Origin: an uncultured Muribaculum sp.
GTDB lineage: Bacteria; Bacteroidota; Bacteroidia; Bacteroidales; Muribaculaceae
DNA: 13,062 nucleotides
Assembly (NCBI GenBank): GCA_910578835.1
Contig: CAJTSK010000053.1
Span: 1 to 13,062, forward strand
Direction of reading: 5' to 3'
Shown piece by piece: positions 1 to 6,484 of this stretch. A program made the translations under genes and the position numbers. The notes beneath the pieces were generated by a model. That model saw only the letters and a program-made list of their open reading frames with translations. It ran no database searches and was not told the DNA's origin. Numbering within the stretch: the stretch's first letter is position 1; every line of letters starts with the position of its first letter.

Positions 1-106
1 GGTGCACCTCCGGCGCTACCCGCGGCTAACAATATCTTGCCCCTCCAGGGCAATGTGCGCCCGCGGCGGGAGGGGCGGTTTACCCGTGGTGAGGGGGCGT
101 TTATCA
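1..106. repeat. GC-rich hairpin-forming segment, cut by the window edge
   Basis: This stretch is much richer in G and C than the AT-rich promoter DNA that follows it. It contains an 8-bp inverted repeat, GCCCCTCC (39-46) and GGAGGGGC (69-76), and two copies of CCGCGG (20-25 and 61-66). Frame 1 is open from the window edge to a TAA at 118-120, but the reading is low-complexity, rich in Pro, Gly and Arg, and has no recognisable domain. I read it as the end of an interspersed repeat or structured intergenic element rather than a gene tail. The rest of it lies outside the window, so its family cannot be settled. Confidence 0.35.
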
Positions 107-161
107 CTTTTTTTAGTTAATTGTTATTTAGAATCGGTCTAAAAATCATCAAAAGTGAGTA

Positions 162-192
162 TTTCCCGATTTTTCTTGGCGCGGTAACTTTG
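162..192 (+). promoter_or_regulatory. Bacteroidetes-type promoter for the first porin operon
   Basis: TAACTTTG at 185-192 matches the Bacteroidetes -7 consensus TAnnTTTG exactly. TTTC at 162-165 lies 19 bp upstream and is an imperfect -33 box (consensus TTTG). Transcription would start near 197-200, leaving an A-rich leader of about 20 nt before the ATG at 220. The leader has no Shine-Dalgarno sequence, as is usual in this phylum. Confidence 0.6.
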
Positions 193-219
193 CAATCGTA
201 AAAATTAACCAAAAATCAG

Positions 220-1527
220 ATGAACGGAAAAAGTAAAATGGCAGGATTGCTGCTTGCGTTTCTTGCCGCAATGCCGGTAACCGCACAGGAAGCCGCCGAC
301 ACGGCAGGATATTCAAAGTTCAGGTTTGGCGGCTACGGCGAGATGGTGGCCTCATTTAAAGATTACGGCATCAACCGCTTTCAGAAAGATGGCGTGACCA
401 AGGAGCGCCGCAACACAGTGGCGATACCGCGCTTTGTGCTTGCACTTGACTATAAATTCACCCCGAAATGGATACTCGGCGCCGAGATAGAGTTTGAATC
501 AGGCGGCACCGGGGTCGCCTATGAGATAGAAAACAGTGAAAACGGCGAGTATGAGACCGAGGTGGAAAAGGGTGGCGAGGTAGCTCTCGAACAATTCCAT
601 ATCACGCGCCTTATCGTGCCGCAATTTAATGTGCGCGCCGGACATATGATCGTGCCTTTCGGACTCACCAACACCCATCACGAGCCTATCAACTTCTTCG
701 GCACAGTGCGCCCCGAGAGCGAGACCGTGATGCTGCCGAGCACCTGGCATGAGACAGGAATCTCGCTGTTTGGTACATTTGGCGGCGGACACGCACTTTT
801 CGACTATCAGGCGATGGTGGTGGCGGGACTCAACGCCAACGGATTTGACCGCGACACCTGGATTGCCGGCGGAAAGCAGGGATTTTTCGAGACCGACAAT
901 TTCACGTCGCCCGGCTATGTGGCGCGTATCGACTACCGTGGCGTGAAGGGACTGCGCACGGGAGTGTCATTTTACTATTGCAATGACGCGGGTGCCAACT
1001 CCGACAAGTCGCAGACCTATGCCGCCGACGGCAGGATTCCTGTCACCATGGCGAGCTGGGACGGCCAATACCGCAACCGCTATCTGACTGTGCGCGCCAA
1101 TGTGGTGTATGGACATGTAGGCAACACCGCCTCTGTCAACAGCAAAAACAACAAGCTCCCCGGCGCGTCGCCCTACAGCCGCCTGCTCCCCGTGGCTAAA
1201 AACGCACTCAGTTATGGCGCGGAGATAGGCTTTAGCCTCGCCGGCATATCCGGGGTGAAAAATATGCCGGTCATCTACCCATTTGCCCGCTATGAGTATT
1301 TCAACCCGCAGAAGTCGGTGGCAAGTCCCGCGACCGCCGACCGCCGTCTGGAGGTGAGCAAGTGGAGCGCCGGTGTCAACTGGTATGCCCTCCCCAACCT
1401 TGTGGTGAAGGCAGATTACTCCAACCGTCAGATAGGCACCTCCAATCCTTTCGGCAGCGGACGCTATAACAGCGAGAATGAAGTGTCGATAGGCATAGCC
1501 TACATAGGATGGTTTGTCAGGAAATAA
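220..1527 (+). CDS. Outer-membrane beta-barrel protein, porin-like
   Basis: This is a 435-residue exported barrel. Residues 1-22 form a signal peptide, with cleavage likely after PVTA. The remainder alternates short aromatic-rich strands with Gly/Asn/Asp-rich loops, as in porins of the OprO/P or related type. Visible landmarks are RAGHMIVPFG (139-148), the His pair in THHEP (152-156) and PSTWHETG (173-180). The C-terminus (GWFVRK) does not end in the usual Phe. The start at 220 suits the promoter 28 bp upstream; an in-frame ATG at 238 would still leave a signal peptide. It is first in a probable operon, with the imelysin gene 29 bp downstream. It may be the outer-membrane pore or binding partner of that system. 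The substrate is unknown, and the porin subfamily is inferred from pattern only. Confidence 0.75.
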   Translation: MNGKSKMAGLLLAFLAAMPVTAQEAADTAGYSKFRFGGYGEMVASFKDYGINRFQKDGVTKERRNTVAIPRFVLALDYKFTPKWILGAEIEFESGGTGVAYEIENSENGEYETEVEKGGEVALEQFHITRLIVPQFNVRAGHMIVPFGLTNTHHEPINFFGTVRPESETVMLPSTWHETGISLFGTFGGGHALFDYQAMVVAGLNANGFDRDTWIAGGKQGFFETDNFTSPGYVARIDYRGVKGLRTGVSFYYCNDAGANSDKSQTYAADGRIPVTMASWDGQYRNRYLTVRANVVYGHVGNTASVNSKNNKLPGASPYSRLLPVAKNALSYGAEIGFSLAGISGVKNMPVIYPFARYEYFNPQKSVASPATADRRLEVSKWSAGVNWYALPNLVVKADYSNRQIGTSNPFGSGRYNSENEVSIGIAYIGWFVRK

Positions 1528-1556
1528 CAATCAGGAAAATAAAACAAAAAAACTAT

Positions 1557-2714
1557 ATGACAATGGAACGAAAAATTTACTCAGCACTCGCTGCAATTGC
1601 ACTTGGCTGCGCGATGACAGCATGTAGCGACAACAACAGTGATGAACCGGGCGCAAAGGTCGAATCAAAGAACCTTGAGTACAGCGCCTCAAACGCCAAC
1701 GCATGGCACAACTATTCAACACAGGTGGCAACCCTGTTGAAAGATGACGCCGAAAGCCTCTACAATGCATGGGCGGTGGCGTATGAAGGCGGCGACGCAT
1801 ATGCCGTGACGTTCAAAAATCACAACAACTCCACTTACAGCAGCGCCATCAACTGCATCGAGGAGATAATCGACGGCTGCAGCAGCATCGCCGACGAGGT
1901 GGGAAATGCCAAAATCGGCGACCCTTACAATCTCTACAAGAGCGGACAGCTTGAGGCAGCGCTCTATGCCGTCGAATCATGGTACAGCTGGCACTCACGC
2001 GAGGACTACACCAACAATATATACTCAATCCGCAATGCATATACCTGCACCTACGGCAACAACAGCAGCTCTCACTCAATCTCCAATCTCGTGAAGAGCA
2101 TCGACCCGGCTCTCGACACAAAGGTTAACGCCGCCATCGAAGCCGCGGCAACGGCAATTCTCGGCATACCCGCGCCTTTCCGCAACAATATCAACTCACA
2201 GCCTGTGACAGTCGCCATGGATGCGTGTGCCGAACTTGACGAGGTATTCAACCGCGACCTGAAGGCATTCTTTAACAATCTTGGTGAGGGACACGATGCC
2301 GAGCTTGACGCAATCGTAAAGGATTATGTGGATTATGTGATACTTCCCACCTACAAGGATCTGCGCGACAAAAACGCCGCCCTCCTCGCGGCAGTGAAGG
2401 ACCTTGGCGAAAAGCGCACCGATGCCGCTTTCGAGGCAGCATGCAACGCATGGCTTGAGGCACGTGCGCCGTGGGAGATGAGCGAGGCATTCCTTTTCGG
2501 TCCAGTTGACGCTCTCGGTCTTGACCCCAACATGGACAGTTGGCCTCTTGACCAGGATGCCATCGTCAACCATCTATCTTCGGGCAATGTATCAGACCTT
2601 ATCTGGGGCGGCGACGATGACGAAATCAAGGTGGAAAGCGCCCAGAACATACGCGGATTTCACACTCTTGAGTTCCTTCTATTCAAAGATGGCAAGGCAA
2701 GAACAGTAAAATGA
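1557..2714 (+). CDS. Imelysin-like (M75 superfamily) lipoprotein, circularly permuted type
   Basis: This 385-residue lipoprotein has a type II signal ending in the lipobox MTAC, with Cys23 lipidated, so the ATG at 1557 (or 1563) is preferred to the upstream in-frame ATG at 1509 inside the porin gene. The GxHxxE signature reads GFHTLE at 367-372, only 13 residues from the C-terminus. The ESWYSWHSREDYTNN segment and the PFRNNI segment come before it. This order matches the circularly permuted imelysins described from Bacteroides ovatus and is reversed relative to canonical imelysins. The fold is two four-helix bundles with a putative site at their interface. Family members are linked to iron uptake, and the structures argue against peptidase activity. 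The gene overlaps the di-heme gene by ATGA, suggesting translational coupling. Acidic residues after Cys23 are compatible with outer-membrane or surface placement. Confidence 0.88.
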   Translation: MTMERKIYSALAAIALGCAMTACSDNNSDEPGAKVESKNLEYSASNANAWHNYSTQVATLLKDDAESLYNAWAVAYEGGDAYAVTFKNHNNSTYSSAINCIEEIIDGCSSIADEVGNAKIGDPYNLYKSGQLEAALYAVESWYSWHSREDYTNNIYSIRNAYTCTYGNNSSSHSISNLVKSIDPALDTKVNAAIEAAATAILGIPAPFRNNINSQPVTVAMDACAELDEVFNRDLKAFFNNLGEGHDAELDAIVKDYVDYVILPTYKDLRDKNAALLAAVKDLGEKRTDAAFEAACNAWLEARAPWEMSEAFLFGPVDALGLDPNMDSWPLDQDAIVNHLSSGNVSDLIWGGDDDEIKVESAQNIRGFHTLEFLLFKDGKARTVK

Positions 2715-4147
2715 GACCAAGACACATATATATATCAGCAATCATTACAGTAGCCGTCGGCCCTCTCGTGTCATGTGACCGGGAGGGTGTCGACGTGCTT
2801 GATGTGGAAGTGCCGCAGGGCTATGAGCTGTCGGCGGGCACCTCGACCATATTTCTCAACTCGTCAAAGGCGTTTGACACCCAGGCAAGCTGGGTGAGCG
2901 GTGCCAACACCACCCGTTTCTTCCGTGGCGACAAGCTCTACGACGACATGCGCACCTCATCCAACGGTTATGGTGGCGGTCTCGGTCCGGTATATGCCGG
3001 ATATTCCTGCGGCAGCTGCCACAGCAACGCGGGTCGCACCAAGCCCGCGCTCTGGGCCGACGGCGGTTCGGGGTCATACGGATTTTCAGCCATGCTGGTG
3101 TATGTCACCCGTAAAAACGGTGCGTTTTTCAAGGATTACGGCAGGGTGCTCCACGACCAGTCAATCTACGGGGTCAATGCCGAGGGCAAGCTAAAGGTCG
3201 ACTGGCATTACGAGACATTTACTTTCCCCGACGGCGAGCCTTACGAACTGGCTTACCCCACTTATACGATTACCGACTGGTATGCCGACGAGATATCGCC
3301 CGACGACCTTTTCTGCACGGTGCGCATACCGCTCCGCCATGTGGGCATGGGGCAGATGATGTCGCTTGACCCCGCAGAAATCGAGGCACTCGCCGCCAAG
3401 AGCAATTATCCCGAGCTTGGCATATCGGGACGATGCAACTATGTCACCGAGCGCGGGGTAAAGTGTCTCGGCGTGTCGGGCAACAAGGCGCAGCATGCCG
3501 ACCTTACCGTGGAGCTTGGCTTTTCGAGCGACATGGGAGTGACCAACAGCCGCTATCCCGAAGAGATATGCGAGGGGCAGATACAGATGTCGCAAGGGTC
3601 GATGATGGGGCTTCTCTACGACAAACTCGATGTGTCGACCGAGGAGATGGAAAATGTCGATTTCTACATGCAGTCGCTCGGAGTGCCGGCGCGCCGCAAT
3701 GTCGACGACCCTGCGGTGAAGCGCGGCGAGCAGGCATTTTACGAGGCTAAATGCCACCTGTGTCACGTGACCACCCTCCACACCAGACCGCGAGGCTCGA
3801 CGCTGCTCAACGGCACCCAGCTTCCCTGGCTCGGCAACCAGACCATCCATCCCTATTCCGACTATCTGCTCCATGACATGGGCTCGGAGATAATGGGCGT
3901 CGGGCTTAACGACAATTATGTGTCGGGACTCGCCGCGGGCAACGAATGGCGCACCACTCCCCTATGGGGAATCGGGCTGCAGGAAAAAGTCAACGGTCAC
4001 ACCTACTTCCTGCACGACGGCAGGGCGCGTAACTTCATCGAGGCTATAATGTGGCACGGCGGTGAAGGCGAGGCGTCAAAAAATCTGTTTAAGAAGATGT
4101 CTAAGACCGACCGCGACGCGCTTGTGGAGTTTCTCAAGTCGCTATGA
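2711..4147 (+). CDS. Di-heme c-type cytochrome lipoprotein (DUF1111/di-heme oxidoreductase family)
   Basis: This 478-residue lipoprotein has a signal ending in LVSC with Cys22 lipidated. Two haem c attachment motifs are present: CGSCH (100-104) and CHLCH (348-352). The C-terminal half carries the family-typical stretches TPLWGIGL (416-423), FLHDGRARNFIEAI (433-446) and HGGEGEA (449-455). The family is related to MauG and bacterial di-heme peroxidases, and was formerly annotated as thiol oxidoreductase. Its substrate is unproven. Pairing with imelysin genes recurs in many Gram-negative bacteria, often in iron-responsive loci. The ATG lies in the ATGA overlap with the imelysin stop. Length is normal for the family and both haem sites are intact. 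Haem attachment could be done by the CcsBA encoded downstream. A role in redox-linked iron handling is inference. Confidence 0.9.
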   Translation: MRPRHIYISAIITVAVGPLVSCDREGVDVLDVEVPQGYELSAGTSTIFLNSSKAFDTQASWVSGANTTRFFRGDKLYDDMRTSSNGYGGGLGPVYAGYSCGSCHSNAGRTKPALWADGGSGSYGFSAMLVYVTRKNGAFFKDYGRVLHDQSIYGVNAEGKLKVDWHYETFTFPDGEPYELAYPTYTITDWYADEISPDDLFCTVRIPLRHVGMGQMMSLDPAEIEALAAKSNYPELGISGRCNYVTERGVKCLGVSGNKAQHADLTVELGFSSDMGVTNSRYPEEICEGQIQMSQGSMMGLLYDKLDVSTEEMENVDFYMQSLGVPARRNVDDPAVKRGEQAFYEAKCHLCHVTTLHTRPRGSTLLNGTQLPWLGNQTIHPYSDYLLHDMGSEIMGVGLNDNYVSGLAAGNEWRTTPLWGIGLQEKVNGHTYFLHDGRARNFIEAIMWHGGEGEASKNLFKKMSKTDRDALVEFLKSL

Positions 4148-4170
4148 CGCGATAAATCCATGATTTTTAA

Positions 4171-4200
4171 GAGCTTGTTTAATAATAAATGTTGCTGTCA
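4171..4200 (+). repeat. Left terminal inverted repeat of the MITE-like element
   Basis: This 30-bp end begins GAGCTTGTTTAATAA. Its reverse complement matches 4489-4518 with a single G/A difference at position 24. TAA lies immediately outside it. Confidence 0.85.
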
Positions 4201-4301
4201 GGGTCGTATAGCTTGAGCCGATTTTCGACATGTGACGAAGGAGTGTACTTTATGTACACGACTGAGGAACAGGTTGAAAAGCGACCAAGATATACGAGAC
4301 C
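4201..4301. repeat. Long imperfect palindrome inside the MITE-like element
   Basis: The two halves are imperfectly complementary around 4249-4253. The apex is a clean 6-bp stem, GTGTAC (4243-4248) and GTACAC (4254-4259). Further out, GTATAGCTTG on the left matches the complement of the right arm (GTATATCTTG) with one difference, and ATTTTCGACATGT matches CTTTTCAACCTGT with three. Transcribed, it would give a long interrupted hairpin that could act as a processing or attenuation structure between the two operon blocks. It could equally be an internal signal of the mobile element. Confidence 0.65.
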
Positions 4302-4488
4302 AAAGGTAACTTTATAATCACTCAACCTCTTTATGACCTTTGAAACAAATGTAATAATGTGTCAACGATATGAAACAAATTACCTCCCGCCGGTCATTCG
4401 CCGGCATCTTTCCGCCTGCTCTTCGGTCGTTATGGAATCCCATAACTCCCTCATCACAAACAAAAATCTGCTCGACGAATGACCGTCC

Positions 4489-4518
4489 TGACAGTAACAT
4501 TTATTATTAAACAAGCTC
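4489..4518 (-). repeat. Right terminal inverted repeat of the MITE-like element
   Basis: This 30-bp end finishes TTATTAAACAAGCTC and is the inverted partner of 4171-4200, matching at 29 of 30 positions. TAA follows at 4519-4521. Confidence 0.85.
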
Positions 4519-4538
4519 TAAATTTAAATATTAATCGT

Positions 4539-4546
4539 TATCTTTG
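4539..4546 (+). promoter_or_regulatory. -7 box at the start of the second porin gene
   Basis: TATCTTTG matches TAnnTTTG exactly but ends only 2 bp before the ATG at 4549, so a transcript from it would be leaderless or start inside the gene. No TTTG-like -33 box lies at 19-21 bp; that position is now the right end of the MITE-like element (CTC at 4516-4518). Before insertion the same spacing would have put TTTT (4164-4167) there. The downstream genes may therefore depend partly on readthrough from the first block. Confidence 0.4.
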
Positions 4547-4548
4547 TT

Positions 4549-5772
4549 ATGTCAAGAATAAAATCAATCATATCGTCAATAATAATGGTTTCGTTACTTC
4601 CCGTGGCAGCATCGGCGCAGTATGAGTCAGACACTGAAAACGGTGTCGTGTCTCTTGCCGGTCGTGACGGATTTTCATGGAGTACACGTAACGGCGATTT
4701 CCTCTTCAAGCCTTACCTGCTTGTGCAGACCTCGGCAAACTTTAACTATTACGACAGCGAGGGACTTGACGCTGCATACAATCAGGACAATGTGGCAAAT
4801 ACCGGCTTTTCAATCCCTTATGCAGTGCTCGGTTTCACGGGCAAGGCATTCGGCATAGTCACCTACAACCTGTCGATTAACGCCGCCGCTTCCGGGGGCA
4901 ACCTACTCCAGCAGGCGTGGGCCGACGTGAAGCTCCGCGACCAGTTTGCGGTGCGCATCGGCAAGTTCAAGACCCCTTTCTCCCACGCCTATCTTACCAC
5001 GCTCGGCGAGACGCTGTTCCCGTCACTACCCGTGTCGCTTACGGCATCGGTGATTATGCCTCATTCGCTCAATGCCGTCACACCGCATATCGGCACCGGT
5101 TTTGACCTCGGCGTTGAGGTTCACGGCATGATACAGAAGAAGTGGGGTTACCAGGTAGGGGTGTTCAACGGCACCGGCGCATCAATAAACAACGCCACCA
5201 AGACCTTCAGCGACGACTGGCACATACCCTCGCTGCTGTATGCCGGACGGTTTACCTTCCAGCCTAAGGGTGTGATGCCCGCCACTCAGGGCAATCCGCG
5301 TCAGCTCAACCTTGACAAGATGCTCATAGGGGTGTCGGCTTCGCTCAATGTGGAGAGCGAGAATGAAAGCACCAATGATTTTCGCGCCGGAGTGGAGTTT
5401 GCCTGGATTAAAAACCGCCTTTATCTCGCTGCGGAGGCTTATTACATGAGAGTAGGATTTACCAAACGCCAGAAAATCGACGAGTCATACAATTATCTCG
5501 GCGGATATGTACAGGCGGGATATTTCGTCACCGACCGTATTCAGGGAGCATTACGCTACGACATCATGGACCGTAACGGGCTTGACCGTGGCGGACTCCT
5601 GAATATGCCGGCCGTAGGTGTGAACTACTTCTTTAAAAACACCGGGCTGAAATTGCAGGCGATGTATCAGTACATGGGCAGGACCGGTCATGCCACGCAG
5701 CTTGACCGCGACAATGACGACCTGGGGCTTGCCATGCACTCGGCGACAGTGCTTTTACAATATACATTCTGA
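4549..5772 (+). CDS. Outer-membrane porin, OprO/P (phosphate-selective porin) type
   Basis: This is a 407-residue barrel protein. The signal peptide (1-23) ends ASA before Gln24 and has Arg3/Lys5 in its n-region, which supports the ATG at 4549 over the one at 4585. Regular amphipathic strands follow, including the GKFKTPF motif (138-144) seen in the OprO/P-like family. The C-terminal strand ends LLQYTF, with the terminal Phe expected of a BAM substrate. It starts a second block, with the monoheme lipoprotein gene only 4 bp downstream. It differs clearly from the first porin, so the two are not a recent duplication. Transport specificity cannot be read from sequence. The context suggests an outer-membrane partner of the imelysin/cytochrome module. 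Confidence 0.8.
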   Translation: MSRIKSIISSIIMVSLLPVAASAQYESDTENGVVSLAGRDGFSWSTRNGDFLFKPYLLVQTSANFNYYDSEGLDAAYNQDNVANTGFSIPYAVLGFTGKAFGIVTYNLSINAAASGGNLLQQAWADVKLRDQFAVRIGKFKTPFSHAYLTTLGETLFPSLPVSLTASVIMPHSLNAVTPHIGTGFDLGVEVHGMIQKKWGYQVGVFNGTGASINNATKTFSDDWHIPSLLYAGRFTFQPKGVMPATQGNPRQLNLDKMLIGVSASLNVESENESTNDFRAGVEFAWIKNRLYLAAEAYYMRVGFTKRQKIDESYNYLGGYVQAGYFVTDRIQGALRYDIMDRNGLDRGGLLNMPAVGVNYFFKNTGLKLQAMYQYMGRTGHATQLDRDNDDLGLAMHSATVLLQYTF

Positions 5773-5776
5773 TGAC

Positions 5777-6478
5777 ATGAGGCTGTACAATACCATATTA
5801 TCCACGATGATGCTGGCTGTAGCCGCCACTTCCTGCGACGACGGGAAAATCTACGATGAAACCCTCCCGGGTAGCGGCGATGCAATCACTTCTACCGTGA
5901 AATTTACCGGCGATGTGCAGGGGCTCGATTCATGGTCGGGAGGATACACGGTGGTTGTCGCCGGATTCAGCGACACCGACTATGCAGAGGTGTCATGTCA
6001 GGTGACAGGCTCCGAGCTTGAGCTTGGGGGGATAACCGACGATATTACCGGAATCGAACTGTGTGCAATCAACCGTCTGCGCAAGCGTGTCGCCACTTTT
6101 GCCTCGGCAGAGCCGGTGAAGGGGAGCGACGGCTACATACATTTTGACGTTGGGCAGATAGATGCCGCGATGTACACTGCCGTGCAGACAGCCGTGTTCA
6201 ATGCCGCCTGCGTGCAGTGTCACGGCGGCAGCAACCACTCCGCGGCATCGCTTAACCTTACTGCCCCGGATAGCTATTCAGCTTTGGTCAATGTGGCTTC
6301 GGTAAAGTCGCCCGACATGATGAGGGTTACGCCCGGTGACGCGTCGGCAAGTGTACTTTGGCGTGCCATCGCTACCGATATGTCGGATGAGTGGGCCTAC
6401 AGGCATCAAACGATTATTTCTAACACTACCTCTGCCAATCTGGTGAAAAACTGGATTGACTCGGGTGCTAAAAATTGA
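5777..6478 (+). CDS. Monoheme cytochrome c lipoprotein
   Basis: The 233-residue product has a lipoprotein signal ending ATSC, with Cys20 lipidated and followed by DDGK. The ATG at 5777 is chosen because upstream in-frame codons would bury the signal peptide and overlap the porin gene. One haem c site reads CVQCH (145-149) followed by GGSNHSAASLNL, as in small cytochrome c domains. Met181 or Met182 in the MMRVTPGDAS stretch is a candidate distal ligand. Residues 40-140 look like a small beta domain that I do not recognise. It lies 4 bp after the porin gene and 6 bp before the Rid gene, so it is almost certainly co-transcribed with both. It probably shuttles electrons at the envelope, perhaps to or from the di-heme protein; this is inference. 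Confidence 0.82.
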   Translation: MRLYNTILSTMMLAVAATSCDDGKIYDETLPGSGDAITSTVKFTGDVQGLDSWSGGYTVVVAGFSDTDYAEVSCQVTGSELELGGITDDITGIELCAINRLRKRVATFASAEPVKGSDGYIHFDVGQIDAAMYTAVQTAVFNAACVQCHGGSNHSAASLNLTAPDSYSALVNVASVKSPDMMRVTPGDASASVLWRAIATDMSDEWAYRHQTIISNTTSANLVKNWIDSGAKN

Positions 6479-6484
6479 CGTGAC

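Larger units (their letters stand above)
4171..4518. mobile_element. MITE-like non-autonomous element, 348 bp, with TIRs and TAA target duplication
   Basis: The element fills most of the 401-base gap between the di-heme gene and the second porin. Its ends are 30-bp terminal inverted repeats that match at 29 of 30 positions. TAA directly flanks both ends (4168-4170 and 4519-4521), a plausible 3-bp target duplication such as IS5-type transposases with TNA targets produce. No transposase is present. The interior holds a long imperfect palindrome (4201-4301), a direct repeat TGAAACAAAT (4341-4350 and 4371-4380), a 7-bp hairpin (4429-4435/4440-4446), and a 10-bp inverted pair CGGTCATTCG/CGAATGACCG (4391-4400/4476-4485). 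A 60-codon minus-strand reading frame (4318-4500) begins inside the right TIR and runs through these hairpins, so it is probably not a gene. Removing the element leaves an intergenic region of about 50 bp. Confidence 0.82.

Noticed and set aside
1509..1556. Upstream start for the imelysin gene
   Set aside because: It lies within the end of the porin gene and would place 16 residues before a clear lipoprotein signal peptide.
2196..2573. Long minus-strand reading frames opposite the imelysin, di-heme, PfkB and CcsBA genes
   Set aside because: They are antisense shadows of well-supported genes, with Cys/Arg/His-rich or otherwise unnatural composition and no domain signatures.
4301..4308. Minus-strand -7 box (TACCTTTG) inside the element, pointing towards the di-heme gene
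   Set aside because: No TTTG-like -33 lies at 19-21 bp, and an 8-bp degenerate match in AT-rich DNA is expected by chance.
4318..4500. A 60-codon minus-strand reading frame inside the mobile element
   Set aside because: It starts within the right terminal repeat, runs through several hairpins, has no recognisable domain or transposase motif, and is better explained by the repeat structure.
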